Counted from the first letter of the stretch, positions 16,240 through 25,827 are shown. The stretch: DNA of 43,931 bases from an uncultured Oscillospiraceae bacterium (GCA_934438055.1 CAKSAY010000007.1:1-43931), one strand, 5' to 3'. Made by a program: numbers and translations. Notes: a model not told the origin generated them from the letters alone.

Positions 16240-17190
16240 ATGAAGACAGCAATTTTAATCCCATGTTATAATGAAGCGCAGACAATCAAAAAGGTGATCG
16301 ATGACTTTAAAAAGTCTATGCCACATGCAGACATCTATGTTTATGACAACAATTCCAGTGATAACACTGCGCAAATTGCCAGAGAAGCCGGTGCTATTGT
16401 TCGTTATGAATATAAGCAGGGCAAAGGGAATGTGGTTCGTTCGATGTTTCGTGACATTGAGGCAGATTGTTATATCATGGTGGACGGGGACGACACCTAT
16501 CCGGCTTCCTTTGGCCCCAAACTTGAAAAATTGGTTTTAGAGGGCAAGGCGGATATGGCAGTTGGAGATAGATTATCCTCTTCTTATTTTACTGAGAATA
16601 AACGTCGTTTCCACAATAGCGGCAATGTTATTGTCAGAAAGTTGATTAATTTCTTTTTTCGCGCTGATTTAAATGATATTATGACGGGGGCACGTGCTTT
16701 TAGCAAAGAGTTTGTTAAGTCCTATGCAATTATTTCAAAAGGCTTTGAGATTGAAACGGAAATGACCATCTTTGCACTTGATAATAATTTTAAAATTGTG
16801 GAAGAAACCATTGAATATCGTGATCGTCCAGAGGGAAGCGAGTCGAAATTAAATACTTACTCTGATGGTGTTAAGGTGTTGGCGACCATTGGACGTTTAT
16901 TTAGAGACACCAAGCCTTTTGCGTTCTTTGGTATTATCAGTCTTATCTTCTTCCTTATAGGGCTTGCCTTCTTTATTCCCGTCTTTGCAACTTATCTTAG
17001 CACGGGGCTTGTCTTTAAGATTCCAACGTTGATTATTATCACTGCTGTTTGGGTCATTGCTATGCTCAATTTTTTCTGCGGTATTGTTTTATCAGTTCTT
17101 AAAAAACAGGATAGGCAAAATTTTGAACGGCAATTAACCATTCTCCGGTATCTTAGCAGCATTGATTATGCAAATCGTCATGATGATTAA
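16240..17190 (+). CDS. family 2 glycosyltransferase, polyprenyl-phosphate type
   Basis: A 316-residue enzyme with an N-terminal GT2 catalytic domain beginning 'AILIPCYNEAQTIKKVI'. It has the metal-binding motif D-G-D-D in 'MVDGDDTYP' at about residues 85-89 and 'MTGARAFSKEF' of the polyprenol-phosphate mannose/glucose synthase group. The C-terminus has two membrane helices at about 225-250 and 262-290. It probably transfers a sugar from a nucleotide donor to undecaprenyl phosphate on the cytoplasmic face for export by the adjacent GtrA. AAGGAG lies upstream of the ATG. It is last in the cluster and is followed by a terminator. Confidence 0.9.
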   Translation: MKTAILIPCYNEAQTIKKVIDDFKKSMPHADIYVYDNNSSDNTAQIAREAGAIVRYEYKQGKGNVVRSMFRDIEADCYIMVDGDDTYPASFGPKLEKLVLEGKADMAVGDRLSSSYFTENKRRFHNSGNVIVRKLINFFFRADLNDIMTGARAFSKEFVKSYAIISKGFEIETEMTIFALDNNFKIVEETIEYRDRPEGSESKLNTYSDGVKVLATIGRLFRDTKPFAFFGIISLIFFLIGLAFFIPVFATYLSTGLVFKIPTLIIITAVWVIAMLNFFCGIVLSVLKKQDRQNFERQLTILRYLSSIDYANRHDD

Positions 17191-17204
17191 AAGTAGAAAA
17201 AGGA

Positions 17205-17237
17205 AGAGGTTTTGTTTAGAACAAAACCTCTCTTTTT
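17205..17237 (+). terminator. intrinsic terminator of glycosylation cluster
   Basis: Perfect 12-base stem AGAGGTTTTGTT/AACAAAACCTCT with a 3-base loop, followed by CTTTTT. Confidence 0.9.
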
Positions 17238-17241
17238 ATAA

Positions 17242-17558
17242 TACAAGACGAAATGTATAAGTAGAAGAAATGTAAAAATTGCAGCATACGGTAATAATCG
17301 TTACGTCTTTAACGGGACGAAAAGGAGCATTCCGTGCTAAACAAGATTATTGTAGGAAATGAAAAAATACTTTAGCGATCGGTCGGCCTTTGTAGTTCAC
17401 TGCAAAAGATTCTATTATGCGTGAAAAAGAAGGGGGTAGATTGAGTCAAATAAGTTGGTGTTTTGAGCAAATAAAACATCAAAATAATGATGCCAAAAAA
17501 GAAGGAAAGTGGTGGAGAAGCTATTCCATCAGACATATAATATGATGACAAAATAAAA
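17242..17558. other. gene-free stretch
   Basis: No supported coding region. A minus-strand frame at 17372-17581 is hydrophobic by composition but begins inside the hairpin at 17559 and has no ribosome site, so it is not called. Confidence 0.5.
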
Positions 17559-17593
17559 ATACAGCATGAAACTAAATTCATGCTGTATTTTTT
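17559..17593 (+). terminator. terminator-like hairpin beside IS remnant
   Basis: Perfect 12-base stem ATACAGCATGAA/TTCATGCTGTAT with a 6-base loop, followed by a run of six T. No gene lies directly upstream, so it may be left from a lost gene. Confidence 0.6.
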
Positions 17594-17603
17594 CTTGTAT
17601 AAA

Positions 17604-18265
17604 GAACCCTCCGGCTATACAGAGGGTTCAAAAAAGCTTAAGAGGTGTATTGAAATAAAACTCCCTTTGATTAAAATAAAAAGTACGGTCTGACGCACTG
17701 TACTAAAAAACAAATCAAAAGGAGATATAGTAAATGAATAACAATAATAGTTTAGCACATACAAGTTGGAATTGCAAATATCATATAGTATTTGCACTAA
17801 AGTATAGAAGAAAAATATTAAGAGAATTATGTGAATGGAAAGATGTAAATATAATAGAGGCAGAGGCAAGCCCGGAGCATATACATATGTTATTAGAAAT
17901 ATCATCAAATATAAGTGTTAGAGGGATTCGTAGAATTTCTGAAAGGAAAAAGCAGTCTGATAAAACATCAAAGGCATGGTAATTTAAAACTATAAGTACG
18001 GTAATAGAAGTTTTTGATGCAGAGGATATTATGTAGATACAGCAGGAAAAAATACACAAGAGAATAGCAACATATATAAAGAATCAACTAAAAGAAGATA
18101 AGATGTATGACCAAACAAGTTTCAAGGAATATGAAAACCCGTTTACGGGTCGCAGGTAGGAGAGTGCGCAAGTGTAGACTGACAAGCGCCTTAAAGGCAC
18201 CACTAGTAAGATAGGGCTTTGCCTGCATAATAAATGCCCTCCGGCTATGCCGGGGAGCATTTATT
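17604..18265 (+). mobile_element. decayed IS200-type insertion sequence
   Basis: A tnpA remnant (17734-18159) is flanked by imperfect palindromes, the hallmark of IS200/IS605 ends. The left hairpin is at 17604-17629 (GAACCCTC/GAGGGTTC). The right hairpin at about 18229-18265 has a 17-pair stem with one mismatch and one G-T pair. The two ends share CCCTCCGGCTAT. The 10-base word TTCTTGTATA occurs just outside each end (17592-17601 and 18279-18288). The exact element boundaries are not certain. Confidence 0.75.
17734..18159 (+). pseudogene. tnpA: IS200-type Y1 transposase TnpA, broken
   Basis: TnpA is the HUH single-strand transposase of IS200/IS605 elements. The first frame reads 'NSLAHTSWNCKYHIVFALKY' and reaches the HUH motif in 'SPEHIHMLLEI'. 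About 12 residues normally present between 'RRKI' and 'LRELCEWK' are absent. After 'ISV' the protein continues in a second frame (VEFLKGKSSLI, NLK), then a third (YKYGNRSF, TGA in place of Trp, CRGYYVDTAGKNT). It returns to a frame with the catalytic tyrosine in 'IATYIKNQ' and ends 'YENPFTG', stopping at 18157-18159. Frameshifts, a nonsense change and a deletion make it inactive. Confidence 0.88.
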
Positions 18266-18325
18266 ATTTAATTTTCTGTTCTTGTATAGTTGATAAGAGA
18301 CTATACAAACTAGCTTTTTAGCTTA

Positions 18326-19570
18326 TTAAAAGCAACAATTTGGATGAATGGTAGAGTTGGCGTTAATATTGATGTTACCATCTTTACCATTATATTTAAA
18401 TAATGGCGCTTTTGCATGACCCCCACCAAAGATATCGTCCTTATTACTCGGCGAATAAATATCTGAATTTATTACACAGATCGAGCCGTTATTTCCACCA
18501 TGTGCATCCAGAGAGCCTGAGCAAGCACCGCCGGCGCCAATAGCCGGTGCATAGTTTCCTCCATCCGCTGCAACAGTTGAATTAGTGATATTAATCGTGC
18601 TTGTATCTCCGGCATAAGCAGAGCAACTGCGCGCATTAACACCGCCTGATCCAATAGCGGGAGAGTATCCGCCGCATGTAGAGATTACAGTAGCGTTTTC
18701 AATAGAAATTATACCGCAATCTCCTGAATACTGATTACAGGTAGAACCATAAATTGCACCACTTCCAATTCCGGGGCCCCTCGGAGAAGAAGCATAGACC
18801 GTTATGCCATCTTTGATGGTAATATCGCCGCAATCAGGTGTAGAGTGCTGACCGGTACTACTGCCGTATCCAGCAGTTCCAATGGCCGCAGCCAATCCGG
18901 TATCTTCATTATCAGCTGGATAATGATCATAGTCCTCATAGATTTCACAATCTAGGAATCCTGAACCGGTAATTGTTAAATTAGCACCTTCTGGCACCGA
19001 AATGGCAGGAAGATTACCATCACTCTCGTTATAATCAGTACAATCAATCCCTGTGTATATCTTGAGATAAGTATTGACTTCAAAAGTTACATCTGCGCCT
19101 GATTCCAACGAAATAGGACATTTATCGTATATGGATAGTCCCGGCAGAGCGGGCAGAATCGCAAAGGTAAAATCCTGCACACTAGAATCAATTATATAGG
19201 AATCACAGAACGAACCGCTGTTAACATCATCTACAAAGATAACCTTATTGGTTTGTAGAGGAACTGTTTCCGTGCCGATCTTGGCTTCAAACTGAGAAGT
19301 ATTTGGATTTTTGGAAATTGTGCAACAAGAGGCACTGTGACTGAATTTTACTACTTCAAAATCTGGATATAGTTTGTCTAATACACTCTGCTGTTCCTCT
19401 TCTGACTGTATGGACGGATAGCTTTCTTTGAGTGTTTGCAGTTCACTTGGTAATTCGTGCGTTGATGAAGATGCTTCTTCTGCATACGCCGGAGTGGAAA
19501 GTGGAACGGCCAACATACTGATTGATAATATAGCAATCAATAATTTTTTAGATAACATTTTTATTTTCAT
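18326..19570 (-). CDS. secreted glycine/cysteine-rich repeat protein
   Basis: A 414-residue exported protein of unknown function. A Sec signal peptide (residues 1-30, cleavage after AYA) is clear. The central part, about residues 240-400, contains at least three tandem units of about 42 residues. Each has the pattern 'PAIGSGG-x-x-x-x-C-x-x-x-x-G-x-x-x-I-x-I-x-x-x-T-V', as in right-handed beta-helix or 'GIGSG' surface proteins of gut Clostridia. Cysteines are unusually common and the chain ends NCCF. No LPxTG motif or other anchor is visible, so release or non-covalent retention is likely. AAAGGATG lies upstream of the start. It stands alone beside the IS200 remnant. A role in adhesion or carbohydrate binding would be a guess. 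Confidence 0.7.
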   Translation of the reverse strand: MKIKMLSKKLLIAILSISMLAVPLSTPAYAEEASSSTHELPSELQTLKESYPSIQSEEEQQSVLDKLYPDFEVVKFSHSASCCTISKNPNTSQFEAKIGTETVPLQTNKVIFVDDVNSGSFCDSYIIDSSVQDFTFAILPALPGLSIYDKCPISLESGADVTFEVNTYLKIYTGIDCTDYNESDGNLPAISVPEGANLTITGSGFLDCEIYEDYDHYPADNEDTGLAAAIGTAGYGSSTGQHSTPDCGDITIKDGITVYASSPRGPGIGSGAIYGSTCNQYSGDCGIISIENATVISTCGGYSPAIGSGGVNARSCSAYAGDTSTINITNSTVAADGGNYAPAIGAGGACSGSLDAHGGNNGSICVINSDIYSPSNKDDIFGGGHAKAPLFKYNGKDGNININANSTIHPNCCF

Positions 19571-19679
19571 ATGCTTTCATCCTTTCTTTAATTATTAATA
19601 TTATAATATATGCATTTGTAGAAAAAATAAACAATATTTTAATATTTTATTTTTTCTATTTCATGATAAAATCATACTG

Positions 19680-19708
19680 TTGCACTTATATTATTGATAT
19701 GTTAAAAT
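19680..19708 (+). promoter_or_regulatory. sigma-A promoter for trmK-nif3
   Basis: TTGCAC (19680-19685) and TAAAAT (19703-19708) are separated by 17 bases and end 29 bases before the trmK start codon. Confidence 0.55.
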
Positions 19709-19737
19709 ATAGATATTATCATTCTAGGAGGTATTCA

Positions 19738-20442
19738 ATGGCATTACCTGTGCTGGATATACGTTTATCGACGATTGCCTCCCTCGTTGAACCTACGGAA
19801 TGTGTAGCTGATGTGGGTTGCGATCATGGCTATCTGTCGGCATTTTTACTCCTTCATCATTTGACCTCACATATTTATGCAACTGATTTGCACACTGCTC
19901 CGCTTCAACGCGCTGCCGCAACCTTTGAGCGTTATGGATTACTGCAAAATACAGTGTTGTTACAATGCGATGGATTAACGGATGTTCCACCAACGGTGCA
20001 GACAATTATTATTGCTGGAATGGGAGGGGAGACCATTTCCTCTATTTTGCAAAATGCTTCTTGGATAAAGCATAAAAATAAAATTCTAGTGTTGCAACCA
20101 ATGAGCCGAGAAGAGCATTTAAGAAGATGGCTTTATGAGCAGGGCTTTGCTATTGTAGAAGAAAAAAAAGTTGTAGATGGCGCCTATTGCTATGTTGTGT
20201 TTAAAGTACGTTTTACAGGCAATAAGGTTTGGCTGTCTGATTTGGAAAGCGTTATAGGACGTTTAAATTTACCGGAAAGCCCTGAGGATTTTGTTTATAT
20301 TCAAAGAAAGATTCAAAAATATAAGGCTATTATCCGGGGGAGACTTTCAGCTCATTTGGGCAGCTTTGCGGTTCAGAAAGAACAAGAGCTTGTTAAGAGG
20401 TTAGAAGCGCTTTTAAATCTGGAGGACAAAAATGACAGTTAA
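19738..20442 (+). CDS. trmK: tRNA (adenine(22)-N1)-methyltransferase TrmK
   Basis: TrmK methylates N1 of adenine 22 in tRNA using S-adenosylmethionine. The 234-residue product has the family-specific motif I 'VADVGCDHGYLSAFLL' (residues about 22-37), motif 'IYATDLHTAPLQRA', and the catalytic-site segment 'IIIAGMGGETISSIL'. AGGAGGT lies upstream of the ATG at 19738; the longer frame from 19663 begins inside the promoter. It overlaps the next gene, nif3, by 11 bases, the standard trmK-nif3 pairing of Bacillota. Confidence 0.93.
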   Translation: MALPVLDIRLSTIASLVEPTECVADVGCDHGYLSAFLLLHHLTSHIYATDLHTAPLQRAAATFERYGLLQNTVLLQCDGLTDVPPTVQTIIIAGMGGETISSILQNASWIKHKNKILVLQPMSREEHLRRWLYEQGFAIVEEKKVVDGAYCYVVFKVRFTGNKVWLSDLESVIGRLNLPESPEDFVYIQRKIQKYKAIIRGRLSAHLGSFAVQKEQELVKRLEALLNLEDKNDS

Positions 20443-21184
20443 GGAAATAACAAACTATTTAAATGAGCACATTCCCTTCGATACAGCTGAAGATTTTGAT
20501 AATGTAGGCCATCTTATTGGTGACGAAAACCAATCGGTTTCCCGTGTTTTCATTGCACTGGACGCGACACAGAATGTTATAGAACAGGCAATCAAGTGTC
20601 AGGCTTCTTTAATCATTACCCATCATCCGATTATTTTTACGCCATTAAAATCTTTAATGCAATCAGATTTAACCTCTTGTATTCTCAAAAATAATCTTAA
20701 TGTGATTAGCCTTCATACTAACCTGGATAAACTTCCCGGCGGCGTGAACGATATGCTTGCTAAAGCGCTAGGGCTTCAATCGGTTCGTTCGCTTCCTGCC
20801 TCGGGAGATATGGGTAGAGTGGGAGAACTTCCTGTTTCCATGGCATCCTATTCTTTTGCAAAAAAGGTGAAAGACAATTTGAAATGCAATGGTCTCCGTT
20901 TTGTTCCGTCTGATAGGGAGATTCGGACAGTTGCCGTTTTAGGAGGCAGCGGTGAATTTGCTCTTTCATCTGCACTAGATGCCGGTGCTGACGCTTTTGT
21001 GACGGGCGAGGGAAAGCATCATGTTTTCTTAGAGGCAGCTCAAAAAGGAATTTGCTATGTGGACGCAGGGCATTTCGAGACAGAAAGGGTGGTGCTTCCC
21101 TTTCTGAAACAAAGTCTTCATGAGGCGTTTCCCGGATTGGAAACGGTTGTTGCCGATGAAGCGAGTCCTGTGTGCTTTGTATAA
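20432..21184 (+). CDS. Nif3-like dinuclear metal-center protein
   Basis: A 250-residue member of the Nif3/DUF34 (YqfO) family, which forms hexameric rings with two metal ions per subunit. Metal ligands are seen in 'IITHHPIIF' (His-His), 'SLHTNLDK', 'VTGEGKHHVFL' and 'DAGHFETE'. It is the short form, without the PII-like insert. The precise role is not established; YbgI/YqfO proteins have been tied to GTP-cyclohydrolase-like activity and to metal handling. GGAGG lies before the ATG, which overlaps the trmK stop. Confidence 0.92.
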   Translation: MTVKEITNYLNEHIPFDTAEDFDNVGHLIGDENQSVSRVFIALDATQNVIEQAIKCQASLIITHHPIIFTPLKSLMQSDLTSCILKNNLNVISLHTNLDKLPGGVNDMLAKALGLQSVRSLPASGDMGRVGELPVSMASYSFAKKVKDNLKCNGLRFVPSDREIRTVAVLGGSGEFALSSALDAGADAFVTGEGKHHVFLEAAQKGICYVDAGHFETERVVLPFLKQSLHEAFPGLETVVADEASPVCFV

Positions 21185-21427
21185 ACTTGAGTGAGGACTT
21201 TTTTCATTGCAAAGTTTTCGAAACGAAGAGAATTGCAGACAGTTGTCTTTAAAAGAAAAAGTAGTTAATATGCAGGATGACAAGATGTATTTCGCCTAGC
21301 GGCATAATTGTACAGTTTTAAGTATGGCCGTAAATGAATGGGGCATTTATTTTTTATAAAAAGGCGGTAGTTTTAGCTATACTTCGTTGAATAGTTGGCT
21401 GGCAATCTAATTTTTGGGGGTGAGTGT

Positions 21428-23134
21428 ATGGCTTTGGACGGTATGTTTTTACATGCGATTAGGCAGGAGCTTTCGAGTTTGCTGCAAATGCGGGTAGATA
21501 AAATATTTCAGCCTGCTAAGCAGGAACTTGTTTTTGTTATGCGCAGCAAGGAAGGCAGCAGGAGATTGCTTTTGTCTGCTCATGCAGATCATGCGCGCGT
21601 TCAAATAACGGACATAGTGACGCACAATCCTAAATCACCTCCGATGTTTTGTATGTTTTTAAGAAAAAGGCTGACAGGTGCAAAACTGATTGCCATAAGA
21701 CAGCCATCTTTAGAGAGAGTTCTTTTTTTGGATTTTGCTGCGCATAATGAACTGGGAGATCCACAAGAAATTATCTTAGCGGTTGAAATTATGGGGAGAC
21801 ACAGTAACATTATTTTGGTGCAGGACGGAAAAGTTTTAGAGGCAATTAAAAGGATTGAGCCGGACATGTCCCATGCGCGACCTATCTTGCCCGGAATGGA
21901 TTATGTACTTCCGCCATTGCAATCTAAGCTTTCTATTCTTGAAGCTAATAATCAAGAGATTTTTCAAAGGGTGGATTCTTTGAGAAATCTCACTTTAGAA
22001 AAAGCCCTATTAAACACCCTTCAGGGAATATCTCCGGTTGTTGCACGAGAGCTTTCTTTACAAGGCAGAGAGTTTTTGGAGCGAAAGCTTTTGCTGTTGC
22101 GCGAGACGCTCATAAAAGGTGACTTTTGCTTTAACGCTGTGATTGAGGGTGTAAGGCCTCGAGACTTTTCTTTTCTGCCAATAACACAATATGGCGACTT
22201 TTGTGGGAACAAGGTCTTTTCAACTGCAAGCGAACTCCTAGATTATTTTTATCATGAACGGGATCGTATTGTTCGCATGAAAGAAAAATCAGGTCAGCTT
22301 TTTAAGCTTCTTGAGAATACGCAAAGCAGATTGGTTCGTAAATTGCAGGTGCGTCATGAAGAACTTCTGCGGGCTGAATCTCGTGATGATTACCGGATGT
22401 ATGGTGATTTGCTAAATGCGAATCTTCATTGCCTTAAAAAGGGACAGACAGAGACGGTCGTGGAAAACTTTTATGGTGAAGCAGGAGAAAAGATAAAAAT
22501 TCCTTTAGATCCAAAAAAGACTCCTGCGCAGAATGCACAGAGCTATTATAAAGAATATAAGCGCGCGCAAACAGCGCGGAAGCTTTTGCAGGATTTAATC
22601 TTTCAGGGCAAGGAGGAGCTTGAATATATAGACAGTGTCATCACGCTTCTTTCGTTGAGTGAGACAGAGCAGGATTTGGCTGATATACGCCGGGAATTGA
22701 CGCTGCAGGGGTATATCAAAAAGCAAACACAGAGCAAACACAAGGAAAAGGCTGCACAGCCTTTGCTCTTTCGTTCTACCGATGGATTTATGATATTGTC
22801 TGGCAGAAACAATTTACAAAACGATGTTTTAACGCTGAAATCTTCTTCTAAAAATGATATTTGGTGTCACACCCAAAAAATTCATGGTTCTCATGTGGTG
22901 ATTGTCAGTGAGGGAAGAGATATTCCGGATGAAACGATTCGGCAGGCCTGCATGATTGCCGCTTTTTACAGCAAAGCACGAGACAGCGCGCAGGTTCCTG
23001 TTGACTACACACAAATTCGTTATGTAAAAAAGCCATCCGGCGCCAAACCCGGTATGGTGATTTATTCACATCAAAAGACGACTTTTGTTACGCCACGTGA
23101 AGCATTCATTGACAATCTGCGTGTTCGCAAATAA
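21428..23134 (+). CDS. rqcH: ribosome quality control factor RqcH (NFACT family)
   Basis: RqcH binds stalled 50S-peptidyl-tRNA complexes and adds C-terminal alanine tails that mark the nascent chain for degradation. The 568-residue protein has the NFACT-N domain ('EIMGRHSNIILV' near residue 121). A helical and coiled-coil middle follows, and then the C-terminal NFACT-R domain with 'DIWCHTQKIHGSHVVI' near residue 476. GGGGGTGAG precedes the ATG at 21428. An earlier in-frame codon at 21395 lies before this site. It is 22 bases upstream of valS, so both translation-related genes may share a transcript. Confidence 0.93.
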   Translation: MALDGMFLHAIRQELSSLLQMRVDKIFQPAKQELVFVMRSKEGSRRLLLSAHADHARVQITDIVTHNPKSPPMFCMFLRKRLTGAKLIAIRQPSLERVLFLDFAAHNELGDPQEIILAVEIMGRHSNIILVQDGKVLEAIKRIEPDMSHARPILPGMDYVLPPLQSKLSILEANNQEIFQRVDSLRNLTLEKALLNTLQGISPVVARELSLQGREFLERKLLLLRETLIKGDFCFNAVIEGVRPRDFSFLPITQYGDFCGNKVFSTASELLDYFYHERDRIVRMKEKSGQLFKLLENTQSRLVRKLQVRHEELLRAESRDDYRMYGDLLNANLHCLKKGQTETVVENFYGEAGEKIKIPLDPKKTPAQNAQSYYKEYKRAQTARKLLQDLIFQGKEELEYIDSVITLLSLSETEQDLADIRRELTLQGYIKKQTQSKHKEKAAQPLLFRSTDGFMILSGRNNLQNDVLTLKSSSKNDIWCHTQKIHGSHVVIVSEGRDIPDETIRQACMIAAFYSKARDSAQVPVDYTQIRYVKKPSGAKPGMVIYSHQKTTFVTPREAFIDNLRVRK

Positions 23135-23156
23135 GTGTAAAGGAAGTAAAAATCAT

Positions 23157-25778
23157 ATGGAAAAGAGACTGGAAAAGGTATATAATCCTAGACAATTTGA
23201 AGATAGAATTTATCGATATTGGATGGATAAGGAGTATTTTACTCCTAAAAGAGATCCTAATAAAAAACCTTATACTGTCGTTATTCCCCCGCCGAACATT
23301 ACGGGCCAGCTGCATATGGGACATGCTTTGGACGAAACACTACAGGACATCTTAATTCGTTTCCGGAGAATGCAAGGTTATGCGGCGCTTTGGGTTCCCG
23401 GAACGGATCACGCCTCTATTGCCACTGAGGCTAAAGTTGTCGCTTCTATTATGGAAGAGGGCAAAACCAAAGAAGAACTGGGGCGAGAGGCGTTTTTAGA
23501 ACGTGCTTGGGATTGGAAAAACAAATATGGCAATCGCATTGTGGAGCAACTCAAAAAGTTAGGGTCTTCCTGCGATTGGACAAGGGAATGTTTTACATTA
23601 GATGAAGAACGCAGCGAAGCGGTTAAGGAAGTTTTCGTCCGTCTTTATCAAAAGGGGCTTATTTATCGTGGGGAACGGATGGTGAATTGGTGCCCGCACT
23701 GTCAAACCTCTATTTCTGATGCTGAGGTTGAATATCAGGAACAGGAGGGCAATTTCTATCATCTACAATATCCGCTTAAAGATGGGAGCGGATTCTTGGT
23801 GTTGGCGACAACTCGTCCTGAGACACTGCTAGGAGACACTGCGGTGGCAGTGCATCCTGACGACGAAAGATATCAGAAATTTGTCGGAAAAACTTTATTT
23901 CTTCCATTGCTTAATCGGGAGATTCCTATTGTTGCAGATGAATATGTTGATAGAGAATTCGGCACCGGTGTTGTGAAGATTACACCGGCGCATGATCCGA
24001 ATGATTATGAGGTTTCCAAACGCCATAAACTTCCGCTGATAACTGTTATCACCGACGATGGGCATATGACGGATTCTTGTGGCAAGTATGCCGGTATGGA
24101 TCGCTATGAGGCTCGTAAAGAGATAGTTAAAGACTTAGAGGCAGACGGATTTCTCATTAAGACGCAACCGCATAATCATAATGTTGGAACTTGCTATCGC
24201 TGTGGAGAAACGGTTGAACCAAAGTTGTCCACTCAATGGTTTGTTGCTATGGAAGAATTGGCAAAGCCTGCAATAGAAGTTGTGAAGAGGGGAGACACAT
24301 CTTTTGTTCCAAAACGGTTTGAAAAGATTTATTTTCACTGGATGGAGAACATTAAAGATTGGTGCATTTCAAGACAACTTTGGTGGGGTCATCGAATTCC
24401 GGCCTATTATTGTGCGTCTTGTGGTGAAACTGTTGTTGCAAAGGAGATGCCGAATGTCTGTCCACATTGCGGCAGCACCGCCTTTACACAGGATCCCGAT
24501 ACATTAGATACCTGGTTTAGCTCGGCTCTTTGGCCGTTTTCCGTTTTGGGATGGCCGAAAGAAACAGAGGACTTTCAATACTTTTATCCAACTTCCACGT
24601 TGGTCACAGGTTATGATATTATTTTCTTTTGGGTTGCAAGAATGATTTTTTCTGCTGTTGCCTATACCGGTAAAGCGCCTTTCGAGCATGTCTTTATTCA
24701 TGGCTTGGTGCGGGATGCGCAGGGAAGAAAAATGTCAAAATCTCTTGGCAATGGAATCGATCCTCTGGGGGTTATTCAGGAATATGGTGCAGATGCTTTA
24801 CGATTCACGTTGGCAAATGGCACAAATGCGGGAAATGATATGCGTTATAGTGAAGAAAAGGTTCGTGCAGCTCGAAATTTTGCCAACAAAATTTGGAATG
24901 CTTCCCGGTTTATTTTAATGCATATTGAAAATGAGGTGATAGAGGGCATTCCAACTGAACTGCGTGTTGAGGATAAATGGATTCTCTCAAAATTAAATCG
25001 ATTGGTTTTTGAAGTGACTGAGAATCTGGAGCACTTTGAAATTTCGGTTGCACTACAAAAAGTTTATGAGTTTGCTTGGAATATATTATGCGATTGGTAT
25101 ATTGAGCTTTGCAAGCCCCGTTTGCAGGCAGAGGGAGAGGACGCGCGAAATGCAAAGCTGGTGCTCTGTCATGCTATAACGACAACATTGCAGCTTCTCC
25201 ATCCCTTTATGCCCTTTATTACCGAAGAGATTTGGCAGGCGCTTGTGCATGACGGCGAAAGTATTATGATTTCTAAGTGGCCTTCTTATCGGGAAGAGAT
25301 GAATTTTAAACGGGAAAGCGCTGATTTTGAAAAGGTGATCGAGGCAATTCGTGTGATTCGCAATTTGCGGGCAGAAAGAAACGTTGCTGCTAGCCAAAAA
25401 ACAAAGATTTATATTCAAACAGAAGATATTTCCCTTTTTGAGCAAAGCGAGTCGTTCTTTCAACGCTTGGCTTCTGCGCAAGAGTTGATTGTTTCTGAGG
25501 ATATCCAGATTGACAATGCAGTGCAGGCAGCTACAGACGCTGCGAGAATTTTTATTCCTCTTGCGGATTTGATTGATGTTGACAAAGAATTGACGCGTCT
25601 TTCGAAGGAAGAAAAAGAATGTGAGACAGAAATTGCTCTGATTGATAAAAAACTTTCTAATCAGGACTTTGTGAGCAAAGCTCCGCAAAAGGTTGTTCAA
25701 GGGCAGAGAGAAAAGAGAGAAAAAGCGCTTCAACGTCTTGAAAAAATTCGTCAGAGTATCGCCTCTATGGAAAAATAA
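23157..25778 (+). CDS. valS: valyl-tRNA synthetase
   Basis: Charges tRNA-Val with valine. The 873-residue length matches the family. The HIGH-type motif reads 'PPPNITGQLHMGHALDE' at about residues 42-58. The CP1 editing domain contains 'ATTRPETLLGDTAVAV'. KMSKS is at about 525 ('GRKMSKSLGNGIDP'). The C-terminal coiled-coil arm, about 800-873, is lysine- and glutamate-rich. The ATG at 23157 has AAGGAAG upstream. No T-box leader is present, because the gene follows rqcH by only 22 bases. Confidence 0.98.
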   Translation: MEKRLEKVYNPRQFEDRIYRYWMDKEYFTPKRDPNKKPYTVVIPPPNITGQLHMGHALDETLQDILIRFRRMQGYAALWVPGTDHASIATEAKVVASIMEEGKTKEELGREAFLERAWDWKNKYGNRIVEQLKKLGSSCDWTRECFTLDEERSEAVKEVFVRLYQKGLIYRGERMVNWCPHCQTSISDAEVEYQEQEGNFYHLQYPLKDGSGFLVLATTRPETLLGDTAVAVHPDDERYQKFVGKTLFLPLLNREIPIVADEYVDREFGTGVVKITPAHDPNDYEVSKRHKLPLITVITDDGHMTDSCGKYAGMDRYEARKEIVKDLEADGFLIKTQPHNHNVGTCYRCGETVEPKLSTQWFVAMEELAKPAIEVVKRGDTSFVPKRFEKIYFHWMENIKDWCISRQLWWGHRIPAYYCASCGETVVAKEMPNVCPHCGSTAFTQDPDTLDTWFSSALWPFSVLGWPKETEDFQYFYPTSTLVTGYDIIFFWVARMIFSAVAYTGKAPFEHVFIHGLVRDAQGRKMSKSLGNGIDPLGVIQEYGADALRFTLANGTNAGNDMRYSEEKVRAARNFANKIWNASRFILMHIENEVIEGIPTELRVEDKWILSKLNRLVFEVTENLEHFEISVALQKVYEFAWNILCDWYIELCKPRLQAEGEDARNAKLVLCHAITTTLQLLHPFMPFITEEIWQALVHDGESIMISKWPSYREEMNFKRESADFEKVIEAIRVIRNLRAERNVAASQKTKIYIQTEDISLFEQSESFFQRLASAQELIVSEDIQIDNAVQAATDAARIFIPLADLIDVDKELTRLSKEEKECETEIALIDKKLSNQDFVSKAPQKVVQGQREKREKALQRLEKIRQSIASMEK

Positions 25779-25827
25779 GGGAAAATATGCCTGTCCACAG
25801 CATGAATACGACAAATTTTTTGATGAT

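Noticed and set aside
17372..17581. 69-residue hydrophobic minus-strand frame
   Set aside because: Its start lies within a hairpin and no ribosome site precedes it; the low-complexity composition reflects AT-rich DNA.
23135..23156. T-box leader before valS
   Set aside because: Only 22 bases separate rqcH and valS, too short for a T-box.
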